Shown here one piece after another: positions 18,845 through 27,959 of a DNA stretch of 64,000 nt. The notes below the pieces were generated by a model. That model saw only the letters and a program-made list of their open reading frames with translations. It was not told where the DNA came from and did not search any database. The position numbers and the translations under genes were made by a program. Every line of letters starts with the position of its first letter. Position 1 is the first letter of the stretch. This stretch comes from Verrucomicrobiota bacterium (GTDB lineage: Bacteria > Verrucomicrobiota > Verrucomicrobiia > Limisphaerales > JAEYXS01), in NCBI GenBank assembly GCA_023431185.1, contig JAEYXS010000048.1, positions 49,118 to 113,117 on the forward strand, given 5' to 3'.

Positions 18845-20908
18845 ATGAAGAATTCCGCTCCCCGCGTCATCGCCATCATCCAGGCCCGCATGCGCTCCAC
18901 ACGCCTGCCGGGCAAGGTGCTGCTCGACCTCGCCGGGCAACCGATGCTGGCTCAAGTCGTGAACCGTGTGCGTCAGGCAAAGCTCGTCACGGAGGCTTGG
19001 GTCGCCACCTCCACTGAGGCAGCGGATGAGCCGGTCGCGAAGTTCTGCGAATCCATCGGCATCCCGGTCTTTCGGGGCAGCGAGAACGACGTCCTCGACC
19101 GTTTTTACCAGACGGCCAAAGCAGCCAAGGCCGAAGTCGTCGTGCGTATCACGGCGGATTGTCCGCTGCTCGATCCGGTTGTGGTAGACAAGGTCATCGC
19201 CCGCTTTCTGCAGGATGATGTCGATTACGCCGCGAATGTCCTGCGCTATACCTATCCGGATGGACTGGACACTGAGGTGTTCTCTTTCGCCGCCTTGGAG
19301 CAATCCTGGCGTGAGGCGACCCGCCCGCCTGAACGCGAGCACGTCACCATTTATCTCCGCACCCACAGTGGTTTTCGGACGGCGAATGTGGAGCACACCA
19401 CGGACCTTTCCCAGCGGCAGATGCGCTGGACGGTGGACACTCCGGCCGATCTGGAATTCGCCCGTTCCGTCTTCGCCGCGTTCCCTGATCGCAGTTTTGG
19501 TCTGGACGACGTGCTCAACCTGCTGGAAAAAAGACCCACGATGACATTAGTGAATGAAGGTTCGGCCCGGAATGAGGGTTACTACCTCTCCCTGACCAAA
19601 GAAGCGCCCGTGCCGGCCCGCAAGCCTGCGTTGAAGGAATCGGCCGCGTGGCTGGCTCGCGCTCAGGCCCGCATCCCCACTTGCAGCCAGACCTTCAGCA
19701 AGGCGCCCACGCAATTCGTGCAAGGTGTTGCGCCTACTTTCGTGGATCGTGCCCAAGGTTGCCGCGTCTGGGACGTGGATGGGAATGAATACATCGATTA
19801 CCCCATGGCCCTCGCCCCCATCGTGCTGGGCCATAATGACCCGGATGTCACCGCCGCCGTGACCGCGCAGATGCAGAAAGGCACCGCCTATTCCCTGCCG
19901 CATCGCCTAGAGGTAGAAGTGGCCGAGTTGCTGGCGGAGGTCATTCCCTGTGCCGAGATGGCCCGCTTCGGCAAGAACGGCTCGGATGCTACCGCCGGCG
20001 CCGTGCGGGTCGCACGCGCTTATACCGGTCGCGATATCATCGCCTGCTCCGGTTATCATGGCTGGCAGGACTGGTACATCGGCACCACCACCCGCAACAA
20101 AGGTGTTCCTGCGGCGGTGTGCGCATTGACCAAGACTTTTGCCTACAACGACATCTCCTCGCTGGAGCGCATCTTCGCGGAGAACCCCGGCAAAGTGGCC
20201 GGTGTGGTGATGGAACCCGTCGGCATTGTCGCGCCCAAACCCGGTTTCCTTGAAGCAGTCAAGGAACTCACCCACAAGCACGGAGCCATCTTGATTTACG
20301 ATGAGATCGTCACGGGTTTCCGCTGGTCGATGGGTGGTGCCCAGCAATATTTCGGCGTGATACCGGATCTCGCGGCCTTTGGCAAAGCGATGGCCAATGG
20401 TTTCCCGATGGCCGCCCTGGTCGGTCGCAAAGAACTGATGCAGGTCTGCGACGAAATCTTTTTCTCCTTCACCTTCGGCGGCGAAACCATCGGCTTGGCG
20501 GCGTCCAAAGCCACTATCAACAAGCTGCGCGCCACGAACGCCATCGCCCACCTGTGGGAACAGGGCCAACGCCTGAAGGATGGTTACAACGTGCTGGCGA
20601 AGCATTACGGCGTGAGCCACCTGACCGAATGCGTCGGCTACGCTCCGCGCACGGTGATGACCTTCAAGAACGAGAAGGGCGAAGAATCATTGCTCTACAA
20701 GAGCTTCGTGCAGCAGGAATGCCTCAAGCGCGGCATCCTCTACTCGGGCGGGCAAAACCTGTCCTTGAGCCATAAGGATGCGGACATCGAAGCCACCTTA
20801 CGCGTCTATCGTACGGTGCTGGAGTTGTTCGCCTCAGCCGTGAAAGCTGGCGATGTAGCCCAACGGCTGGAGGGGCCGCCCGTCCAGGCCGTTTTCCGTA
20901 AAGCATAA
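18845..20908 (+). CDS. SpsF cytidylyltransferase-class III aminotransferase fusion
   Basis: This 687-residue protein joins two enzymes. Residues ~5-235 are an SpsF-type nucleotidyltransferase (VIAIIQARMRSTRLPGKVL; ENDVLDRFYQTA; RITADCPLLDP). After a ~40-residue linker, residues ~265-685 are a glutamate-1-semialdehyde-aminomutase-like class III aminotransferase: GNEYIDYPMALAPIVLGHN, LIYDEIVTGFR, and PLP lysine K514 in AFGKAMANGFP. The ATG at 18845 is used because upstream codons overlap the preceding gene. Such a fusion suggests amination or isomerisation coupled to nucleotide activation of one sugar. All visible key motifs of both halves are intact. The substrate is unknown. Confidence 0.9.
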   Translation: MKNSAPRVIAIIQARMRSTRLPGKVLLDLAGQPMLAQVVNRVRQAKLVTEAWVATSTEAADEPVAKFCESIGIPVFRGSENDVLDRFYQTAKAAKAEVVVRITADCPLLDPVVVDKVIARFLQDDVDYAANVLRYTYPDGLDTEVFSFAALEQSWREATRPPEREHVTIYLRTHSGFRTANVEHTTDLSQRQMRWTVDTPADLEFARSVFAAFPDRSFGLDDVLNLLEKRPTMTLVNEGSARNEGYYLSLTKEAPVPARKPALKESAAWLARAQARIPTCSQTFSKAPTQFVQGVAPTFVDRAQGCRVWDVDGNEYIDYPMALAPIVLGHNDPDVTAAVTAQMQKGTAYSLPHRLEVEVAELLAEVIPCAEMARFGKNGSDATAGAVRVARAYTGRDIIACSGYHGWQDWYIGTTTRNKGVPAAVCALTKTFAYNDISSLERIFAENPGKVAGVVMEPVGIVAPKPGFLEAVKELTHKHGAILIYDEIVTGFRWSMGGAQQYFGVIPDLAAFGKAMANGFPMAALVGRKELMQVCDEIFFSFTFGGETIGLAASKATINKLRATNAIAHLWEQGQRLKDGYNVLAKHYGVSHLTECVGYAPRTVMTFKNEKGEESLLYKSFVQQECLKRGILYSGGQNLSLSHKDADIEATLRVYRTVLELFASAVKAGDVAQRLEGPPVQAVFRKA

Positions 20909-20968
20909 GTGGTTGCCCAGACAAGCTTTCTGGACAGCCGCCCGGCCTCTTCTATTATCAAGCCGTTC

Positions 20969-22318
20969 ATGGCGGAAAAAAGTATCGTCTTATTGGTGGA
21001 CAATCGGCAGCGGGATTTGCTGGCGACCACCCTGATTGCCCGGCACCTCAAGGAGCTGGGCGTGGTCTGTCATCTGGAGCCTCTGGAGTCCTATCAAGGT
21101 GCGCTGGCGGCTTGGCGGCCCCACATGATGATCTTCAACCACCTCACCGCCAGCCACTTGGCCAAGTATTCCAAACGCCTGCATGACATGGGCGTGCTGA
21201 CCACGGTGCTCACGAATGAGGGCATCACCTACGATGCGGAGTTGCTGAAGTTCATCGTCGGCAGCCACCATAGCAACGCACACATCGACCTCTTCCTCTG
21301 CTGGAACCGCGAGATGAAGAAGGCCATGGAAGAATTGAATGCCTTCCCCATGGCGAAGAAGGAAGTCGTCGGCATACCGCGTTTTGATTTCTACCGCCGT
21401 CCTTGGGCCAAGCTCTTTGAGGAAAAGAAACGCCCGGCGGGTTCACGGCCGCGCGTACTGGTCTGCACCAATTTCGCCTTTGCCGATTACCGGGACATCC
21501 CGGAGGCCGCCGAAGTTTTCTTTGCCGCGCTCAAAGACCGCCTGCCGGTTTTCCGCGATTACCGTGCGCTCATCGAGGTCCATTATCAGAACCGCCTGAA
21601 GGTCACCGCCTATCTCAACGAACTCGCCCGGGCGCGCAAGTGGGATGTCATCATGCGGCCGCATCCGTACGAGAAGATTGATTTCTACAAGGCCTGGTAT
21701 GACCAGCTCCCGGCAGACCAAAAGGAATTTGTGCGGCTGGACAAGGAATCCAACATCACCGGCCTCATCCTGAACACGGACCTGCAAGTCTCCTGCGAGA
21801 CCTGCACCACGGCGATGGAAGGCTGGATCGCGGAGAAGCCCAGCATCGAGCTGACTTTCGCCAAACACCCGGTTTTCTTCCACGAAGAGCACGCGCGCCA
21901 GCAACCGTTGTGCGATCAACCGGCGGAACTGGTTTCCCTCGTGGAAACGGCGTTGAAGAATCCGGCCCAACCGGAATACGCCGCCGGTCGCCGCGCTCAT
22001 CTGGAGAAATGGTGCCACACACCGGATGGCAATTCCTCCCGCATCGTGGCCGAGAAGATCGCCGCCGCCTTGCGCGACCATCCCGAGCCGGACTGGTCCA
22101 AACTGACCGCCACGGACCGCCGCCGCAGTGTGAAGTTGAAGCTGACGCGCACCATCGGTGAAGCGTATCACTTTGATCCGACGTTGCCGCTGAAGCACTG
22201 GCTGGCCCCGAAGAAATACGCGGTCAAACATTTCACCTATCAAAAATCCATCCGCCCCGGGGACGTCATCGAGACCCAGGAACGGCTGGAAAACAGCCTG
22301 CTGTCCACCAACGACTGA
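20969..22318 (+). CDS. Surface carbohydrate biosynthesis protein, GT-B-like
   Basis: This 449-residue soluble protein starts KSIVLLVDNRQRDLLATTLI and contains MMIFNHLTASHLAKYSKRL, VLTNEGITYDAE and WDVIMRPHPYEK. It resembles the poorly characterised surface-carbohydrate-biosynthesis family that looks like GT-B transferases with a CDP-glycerol-transferase-like C-half. The ATG at 20969 gives a start matching the first beta strand; a GTG at 20909 would add 20 residues. It may transfer the nonulosonic acid or polymerise the glycan, but no activity is proven for the family that I can name. Confidence 0.75.
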   Translation: MAEKSIVLLVDNRQRDLLATTLIARHLKELGVVCHLEPLESYQGALAAWRPHMMIFNHLTASHLAKYSKRLHDMGVLTTVLTNEGITYDAELLKFIVGSHHSNAHIDLFLCWNREMKKAMEELNAFPMAKKEVVGIPRFDFYRRPWAKLFEEKKRPAGSRPRVLVCTNFAFADYRDIPEAAEVFFAALKDRLPVFRDYRALIEVHYQNRLKVTAYLNELARARKWDVIMRPHPYEKIDFYKAWYDQLPADQKEFVRLDKESNITGLILNTDLQVSCETCTTAMEGWIAEKPSIELTFAKHPVFFHEEHARQQPLCDQPAELVSLVETALKNPAQPEYAAGRRAHLEKWCHTPDGNSSRIVAEKIAAALRDHPEPDWSKLTATDRRRSVKLKLTRTIGEAYHFDPTLPLKHWLAPKKYAVKHFTYQKSIRPGDVIETQERLENSLLSTND

Positions 22319-22321
22319 GCC

Positions 22322-22960
22322 ATGGAAAAACAAGCAATGCACGTCCCCGATCCGCGCGAACGCGAACTCGCCCGCCGGTATTTCAAGCCCTTCATCGAGC
22401 GCTTCCGGCCGTGCAAGTCGGTCATCGACATCGCTTCCGGCCAGGGGCATTTCCTGGAATTGCTGAAGGAATCCGGCATCAACGGTACCGGCGTGGAGCT
22501 GGACACCGAACTGTGCCAAAATTCCAAAGCCAAGGGGCTGAACGTCATCAACGCCAGTTTCTTCGACTATCTCAAAACCGTGCCGCCAGGCACCTATGAC
22601 GGCGCGAATGTCTCGCACATCGTCGAGCATTTCAGCCCCGTGCAAGTGGAAGAGTTGTTCCGCCTTTTGCACCCGGCACTGAAGCCCGGCGCCATCGTCG
22701 TCATCCTCACGCCCAATATCGCGAACATCCGCCGGGCCGTGGGAGATTTCTGGCGCGATCCGACCCACGTGCGCCCCTACCCCATCTCCGTGCTGAACAA
22801 GCTGCTGCGTCGCACGAACTGGGAACCGGTCGAGTCCGGCGAATACACCGACCGCAAGCCGTCCTTGGGCCGCTCCATCATCTACGGATTTCGCAACGCC
22901 CTGTTCGGCAAATACTGGGTCGGTGATGACATCTACGTCATCGCCAAGCGTCCGGCCTGA
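22322..22960 (+). CDS. SAM-dependent methyltransferase
   Basis: This 212-residue class I methyltransferase has motif I VIDIASGQGHFLELL and post-motif acidic residue GVELD. The later motif GAIVVILTPNIANIRR is typical of Methyltransf_11/23 enzymes. It starts 3 bp after the upstream stop and likely methylates a sugar or lipid carrier within the glycan. The acceptor is unknown. Confidence 0.86.
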   Translation: MEKQAMHVPDPRERELARRYFKPFIERFRPCKSVIDIASGQGHFLELLKESGINGTGVELDTELCQNSKAKGLNVINASFFDYLKTVPPGTYDGANVSHIVEHFSPVQVEELFRLLHPALKPGAIVVILTPNIANIRRAVGDFWRDPTHVRPYPISVLNKLLRRTNWEPVESGEYTDRKPSLGRSIIYGFRNALFGKYWVGDDIYVIAKRPA

Positions 22961-22965
22961 CAGGC

Positions 22966-24018
22966 GTGAAATTCCTCCTGGTCAAACTGAATCACCTCGG
23001 GGACACCCTGCTGCTGACCCCTACCCTGCGCCTGCTGCGCGAGCGCCATCCGGAGGCCCGCATCGATGTCATCGTGCGCGGTGGTTGCGAAACGATGCTG
23101 AAGGGCAATCCCGACATAACGAACCTGATCGGGGTGGCCCGGCCGGAAAAAGAGAACCGCTCCGCCTTCACCGGCGCCAAAGAATTTCTGCAAGCCGCCC
23201 GGCTCGTCGCGGCCCAACGCTACGATTACGCGTTCGACCTTTCCGATTCCGATCGCGCCAAGACGTTCATCGCTCTTTCCGGCGCCAAGGTGCGCGGCAT
23301 CAATGACGCCTATGACACGTTGAAACGAAAAGCCATCTGGCCCCGTGTTTTCAATGGCATCTCCAAATTCGACTGGGCACCCGAGCATCAAGTGTGGCGC
23401 GATTTCCGCACTGTCACGGATGTGATGAAGATCCAGGCCGAGGCCGGTCCGTTGCGCTTTCATCCACAGGTGGATGAGTCCGCGCTGTTCAATAAGCTGC
23501 CTTTCCTGAAAGAGCGCCGCCCCTTCGCCATCTTGCACCCCACCAGCCGCTGGGGATTCAAGCAATGGTTGCCCGAACGCTGGGCCCAAGTGGCCGATGC
23601 CATCCAGAAAAAGCACGGGCTCGCCGTCCTGCTCTCCACCGGCCCGGATGCCAAAGAGCATGAATACGTGCAGCACATCAAAGCGGCAGCGAAATCGCCT
23701 TTGCTCTGGAACGAAGGCAAGACTTCGCTGCACGAATTGGGCTGGATGTTGCAGAACGCCCGGCTGTTCCTCGGGGTCGATACGGTCGCGATGCATCTCG
23801 CCGCTGCGATGCAGACGCCCATCGTCGCCTTGTTCGGTCCCTCGTCCGAGTGGAGCTGGCATCCGTGGAAAGTGCGGCATGAGCTGGTGCTCGGTCCGTG
23901 CAACTGCAAAAAGACTCGCGAATTCATCTGCGATAAATCGCGGATTTATCCCTGCATGGAAAGTATCAGCGTTGACTCGGTACTGGTGGCAGCAGACAAA
24001 TTGCTGACGAATAAATGA
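22966..24018 (+). CDS. Glycosyltransferase family 9 (heptosyltransferase-like)
   Basis: This 350-residue GT-B transferase has the family 9 N-terminus FLLVKLNHLGDTLLLTPTL and the nucleotide-sugar-binding C-half with LHELGWMLQNARLFLGVDT and MQTPIVALFGPSSEW. Such enzymes add ADP-heptose or related sugars to lipopolysaccharide cores. The start codon is GTG at 22966, 5 bp after the methyltransferase stop; no ATG fits the conserved N-terminus. The acceptor cannot be deduced. Confidence 0.9.
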   Translation: MKFLLVKLNHLGDTLLLTPTLRLLRERHPEARIDVIVRGGCETMLKGNPDITNLIGVARPEKENRSAFTGAKEFLQAARLVAAQRYDYAFDLSDSDRAKTFIALSGAKVRGINDAYDTLKRKAIWPRVFNGISKFDWAPEHQVWRDFRTVTDVMKIQAEAGPLRFHPQVDESALFNKLPFLKERRPFAILHPTSRWGFKQWLPERWAQVADAIQKKHGLAVLLSTGPDAKEHEYVQHIKAAAKSPLLWNEGKTSLHELGWMLQNARLFLGVDTVAMHLAAAMQTPIVALFGPSSEWSWHPWKVRHELVLGPCNCKKTREFICDKSRIYPCMESISVDSVLVAADKLLTNK

Positions 24019-24019
24019 A

Positions 24020-25105
24020 ATGACGCCGTCTGTCTTATTTATCCAGAAGCGCACTCATCGCGCCGGAGCCCAGACCTGCCTGGCGCGCCTCCTGCGCCAT
24101 GCCGGGATGAAGCAATGGAACCCGGTCGTCGTCTGTTCAGCTCCCGGCTGGTTGACCGGCGAATGCGAGCAGAACGGCATCCCCTTCATCATCGAGCCCT
24201 TCCCCAGCTCCCGTTCCTTAGGGGCCCGGCTGATCGGCAACCGCTCCTGGGCCAAAGCCGTACAGCACCAGCTCAAGGCTCGCAACCTGCAACCAACCAT
24301 CGTGCACGCGAACGATCACCTGGAAGGTTTGCTGGGATTGGCGCTGGGCAAAGAGCTCAAAGCCCGCTCCGCGATCTTCCTGCGGTCACCAGGCATGCGG
24401 CGTGAAGACCTCTTCAAATACGATTGTCCTAAGTATGATTTCATCGCCGTGGTCGGTGATGAACTGCTCGCGCGCAATCAGGCCTGGAAGCCCGACCTAA
24501 AACTGAAACTTATCCATGACGGCATCGAGACCGGCGAGTTCATGCCGGTGAAGCCCAAGGCGGAGACCTTTCCGAAACGTATCCTCGTCGTCGGTTCCGC
24601 GCTGGATTGGAAAGGCTGGGCGGACCTCACGGAAGCGCTCTACCTCTTGCAGCGCAAAGATCAACTGCCGGAGCTGACGTTTGACTTCACCGGCGACAAA
24701 CCCGACCCGGCGAAGAACGATCTGAAGCTGGAACGCCTGCGAATCGGCCAGTACAACTTCATCGGCCGGGTGGAAAAATTCCGTGACCTGGTGCGCAGCT
24801 ACGATCTGGTGATCAACGCCACCCGCATGGAAAGCTTCGGCATGGCGGCCGTGGAAGTGCTGGCTGCCGGTGTGCCGCTGCTGACCAGCCGGACCGGCAT
24901 CATCGAGCAGGTGCAGGAGGATACGCGCTTTCTCTTCACCCCGAAACAGCCGAAGGAACTGGCCGAACGTTTGCACAATCTCATCAAAACATGGACGGAG
25001 ATGAACATGAGCATCGACCAGGCACAGGCAAATATCAGAAGCAAGTTCACGGTGGATATCGCCATGCAGAAGCTGGCGGCGGAATATCAAGCCCTTTGCT
25101 CCTAG
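24020..25105 (+). CDS. Glycosyltransferase family 4
   Basis: This 361-residue GT-B glycosyltransferase has RILVVGSALDWKGWADLTEA, the typical GT4 nucleotide-sugar domain start. The acidic motif E-x7-E lies in RMESFGMAAVEVLAAGVPLL. It begins 1 bp after the GT9 stop and ends the long + strand run, overlapping a convergent gene by 4 bp. Donor and acceptor are unknown. Confidence 0.9.
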   Translation: MTPSVLFIQKRTHRAGAQTCLARLLRHAGMKQWNPVVVCSAPGWLTGECEQNGIPFIIEPFPSSRSLGARLIGNRSWAKAVQHQLKARNLQPTIVHANDHLEGLLGLALGKELKARSAIFLRSPGMRREDLFKYDCPKYDFIAVVGDELLARNQAWKPDLKLKLIHDGIETGEFMPVKPKAETFPKRILVVGSALDWKGWADLTEALYLLQRKDQLPELTFDFTGDKPDPAKNDLKLERLRIGQYNFIGRVEKFRDLVRSYDLVINATRMESFGMAAVEVLAAGVPLLTSRTGIIEQVQEDTRFLFTPKQPKELAERLHNLIKTWTEMNMSIDQAQANIRSKFTVDIAMQKLAAEYQALCS

Positions 25106-25851
25106 AGCTTGGGCAGCACGGGACCAAACGCCGCACGGATCTTGGGATCGTTGAAAAAACGGTCCCGTTTTTCCTGATAGGATTTCACCAGTTTCGGATC
25201 ATCCATCTGGCCGGTCAGCAGGCTCGTGATATTGCTGGTGTGCCACATCAGGCGGCTGATCTGGACCAGACTCATGATCTCCACCGGCTGGCCGGTGACC
25301 GTAAAATGCTTCGGCGTGATGTGGCCATCGCGCAGGAACACGAAGCCCGTTTGTTGGAGCGTGCTCTTGCGGGTCAGCAAAAAGAACAGCATCAACTTGC
25401 CCTCCGCATCATAGCCGGGCTGGCTGACGTGGCGCAGGTCATGCCACCAGTCGCGGATCCGCTTGCGGATGGGCCGGAAGGGATTTGCTTCCCGTTCAAA
25501 GGTGCTCAACACGGCCAGCTTTCCCTGCTCCAGCCGCCCGAAACACTCGGTGTCCCAGCCTTCCTTGAGGAAAATCGTGTCGCTATGAAGCAGCCCCACC
25601 AGATCATGCGAGGCGTGCTGCAGTCCGATATCGAGCGCTTCGAAATTGGCCAGTGAACCGCGCAGTTCCGAACGGTTCTTGATGAGCTTGATCTGGGGGA
25701 ACTCTGCCAGCATCGCCGACTCCGGGCTATCCGGGGCATTATCCACCACGATGACCTCTGGCGTGCCGCGGCTGAATTTGAAGATGGAATACAGGCAGAG
25801 CCGCGTCACTTCAGGCGTCTTGAAGTACGGGACTATGAGACTGTAATTCAT
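25102..25851 (-). CDS. Glycosyltransferase family 2-like protein
   Basis: This 249-residue protein has a GT-A start, YSLIVPYFKTPEVTRLCL, followed by EVIVVDNAPD and a possible metal-binding LLHSDTIFL in place of a strict DxD. It is slightly short for GT2 and lacks a membrane segment. It heads the - strand group that runs back through two methyltransferases. A glycosyltransferase role is likely; the substrate is unknown. Confidence 0.8.
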   Translation of the reverse strand: MNYSLIVPYFKTPEVTRLCLYSIFKFSRGTPEVIVVDNAPDSPESAMLAEFPQIKLIKNRSELRGSLANFEALDIGLQHASHDLVGLLHSDTIFLKEGWDTECFGRLEQGKLAVLSTFEREANPFRPIRKRIRDWWHDLRHVSQPGYDAEGKLMLFFLLTRKSTLQQTGFVFLRDGHITPKHFTVTGQPVEIMSLVQISRLMWHTSNITSLLTGQMDDPKLVKSYQEKRDRFFNDPKIRAAFGPVLPKL

Positions 25852-25872
25852 GTCATCACCAGCCGGGCCGGT

Positions 25873-26502
25873 TCACGCTTTCTTCACCCAGTAACCGAAA
25901 TAATTCGTCGTCACGTAGGGCTCGATGTCGGTGGTCAGCTCCAGTTCCGGATGCTTGGGCATGTATTTTTGGATGGAACGCAGCGGCCCGCCGTGCTCGC
26001 GGAACTTCTTGAAATTCAGCACATCCACCAGCGTGTCTTCCATGATGAGCGCCTGACCGGGACTGACGAGCGGAGCGAAAAGTTCGAGCTCCTTGTCCAC
26101 ATGTTCCGCATGATGGTTGGAATCCACGATCACGGAACAGGTACGACCGGCGACCAAGGCATTCACCTGGTCGAACACTTCGCGCGAAGAAGAATCCCCA
26201 GTGATGAACGTGGCGATGGGCACGGCCGGATGTGGCAGTTCCGCGATATCCACCGAGACGATGGCTTCAATGCCCGCCTGCGGAGCAAAGGAGGCGATGA
26301 AGGCCGCGCTGCCACCGTATTGGCTGCCCAGCTCCACCACCACTTGCGGACGGCAACGGAACAACAGCTTCTGGATGGCCAGACAATCCGAAGGAAGCTT
26401 GGTCAACGGCGTGCCGCACCAGGATTCACGGTCCTCCTTGCGGTCGATGGCCGCTTTCAACGCACGTTTGCGCCAGAAACTGACACTGAAATTGTAATCC
26501 AT
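25873..26502 (-). CDS. CmcI-like methyltransferase/hydroxylase family protein
   Basis: This 209-residue protein resembles the CmcI/rhamnosyl O-methyltransferase family. It has a Rossmann-type SAM site in VVVELGSQYGGSAAF and the acidic metal-site segments SVDIAE and VIVDSNHHAEHV. In glycan loci these proteins O-methylate sugars. It lies 7 bp downstream of the next methyltransferase on the same strand, so both are probably co-transcribed. Confidence 0.8.
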   Translation of the reverse strand: MDYNFSVSFWRKRALKAAIDRKEDRESWCGTPLTKLPSDCLAIQKLLFRCRPQVVVELGSQYGGSAAFIASFAPQAGIEAIVSVDIAELPHPAVPIATFITGDSSSREVFDQVNALVAGRTCSVIVDSNHHAEHVDKELELFAPLVSPGQALIMEDTLVDVLNFKKFREHGGPLRSIQKYMPKHPELELTTDIEPYVTTNYFGYWVKKA

Positions 26503-26509
26503 AAAAATA

Positions 26510-27769
26510 TTAGAGAGCCGGTTGCCCGTTAAACTCGATGATCTTGGGAGCAGGGATCGGGATGATGAAGCGCCCGCCGCGCTTTTGATACTCTACCTCG
26601 CGCCGGACGATCTCCGGGGCGAAGTTCCACGCCAGCAGGAGCGCATAATCCGGCTGGTCTTGCAGCAAAGTCTCCGGAGGTTTGACTGGGATCCAGGAAC
26701 CCGGAGCCACCTTGCCCTGTTTGAACGGCGTGTTGTCGATGATGTAGTCGAGGTCCTTGTCCGTCAGGCCGCAGGTATTCAACAGCGTGTTGCCCTTGGC
26801 GGAGGCACCGTAGCCGATGACCCTTTTCCCTTCGCTCTTCAACTGGCGCACCAGTTTGGGCAATTCCTCGCGGATGTGCTGCACTTTCTGAACGAAGGGC
26901 TGCCAGATCGCCGGTTCGGCGAGCTTTAAGTCCGCCTCTTTTTTCAAGTAAGCGGCCACACTCTCATGTACTGGCACACCTGCTGACTTGCGACGGAATT
27001 GGAACAGGATGGAGCCCCCGTGGATGGGGTAATATTCGATGCGCTCCAATTGGAACGGCGTGTTCTTCAGCAAAGCCTGCACCGAGTGCACGGATACGTA
27101 GGACAAATGCTCATGATAAACGGTATCGTATTCCGCCTTCTCGAAGAAATCGACCAGATACGGCACTTCGAAGCCGACCAGCGTGCGTTCATGGGCCAGA
27201 GCCTCTATACCCTTTACCAGATCTTGCAGGTCATCGATGTGCGCGAAGACGTGGCGGCCCAAGATGACATCCGGGCTGCCCCATTCCTGGCGGACTTGCT
27301 CGGCATTGTGGGCATTGAAGAAATCTGTCCACGTCGGGATGCCGGATTGTTCCGCCAGTTCGGCGATGTTGCGGGCGGGTTCCACGCCGATGACGTCGCA
27401 GCCGAGTGCCTTAAATTTTTGCAGGTAGAGTCCCGTGTTGCTGGCGATCTCAAGCACCTTGGGGCGTCCGCCCGCTCCGGCGGCTGACAACACATGCTGG
27501 GCTTGCAACGAAAGATGCTCATCCATCGTGCGCGAGGTGGAAGTCACATAAGCGTAACGGGAATAGAGCACGCCGGGATCAACCACTTCCGCCAGTTGCA
27601 CCAAGGTGCAATCCCGGCACAGGCGCAGCCGCAAAGGCAAGAACGTGCGGTAGCTGAAGACCTCGCCAGGGTCGAGAAAGTCATTGGCCAAGGCGGTCTT
27701 GCCCAGATCAACGATCAGTTCGAGCCGGGCCGAACCACACGCCCGGCATTGTTTGCGTTCATGAATCAT
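26510..27769 (-). CDS. Zinc-binding sugar C-methyltransferase
   Basis: This ~419-residue protein has the three-part layout of TylC3/NovU-type C-methyltransferases. It starts with an N-terminal zinc-binding segment, CRACGSARLELIVDLG, with further cysteines in LRLCRDCTLVQL. A SAM domain follows with VLEIASNTGLYLQKF, then a C-terminal domain with VIGYGASAKGNTLLN. These enzymes C-methylate NDP-4-keto sugars. I chose the ATG at 27769, just before the zinc motif; the frame is open to 27802. C-methylation implies a branched deoxysugar in the glycan, which is inference. Confidence 0.88.
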   Translation of the reverse strand: MIHERKQCRACGSARLELIVDLGKTALANDFLDPGEVFSYRTFLPLRLRLCRDCTLVQLAEVVDPGVLYSRYAYVTSTSRTMDEHLSLQAQHVLSAAGAGGRPKVLEIASNTGLYLQKFKALGCDVIGVEPARNIAELAEQSGIPTWTDFFNAHNAEQVRQEWGSPDVILGRHVFAHIDDLQDLVKGIEALAHERTLVGFEVPYLVDFFEKAEYDTVYHEHLSYVSVHSVQALLKNTPFQLERIEYYPIHGGSILFQFRRKSAGVPVHESVAAYLKKEADLKLAEPAIWQPFVQKVQHIREELPKLVRQLKSEGKRVIGYGASAKGNTLLNTCGLTDKDLDYIIDNTPFKQGKVAPGSWIPVKPPETLLQDQPDYALLLAWNFAPEIVRREVEYQKRGGRFIIPIPAPKIIEFNGQPAL

Positions 27770-27959
27770 GTTGCAGGGAAACGATAGGACGAGGCACCGC
27801 AAGCATCACGGTAAAAGCCACAGAACGGAAACCCTTGAATACCGAGGGATTCCGACCGGCTCGCGTACGCCCAATAAATGCCACATCCAAAACAGACATC
27901 GAAAGCGCCGGAAGTATGCGCAAGGGAGCGGGAGATTCGAGGATTTTGTTTGAATCCGC

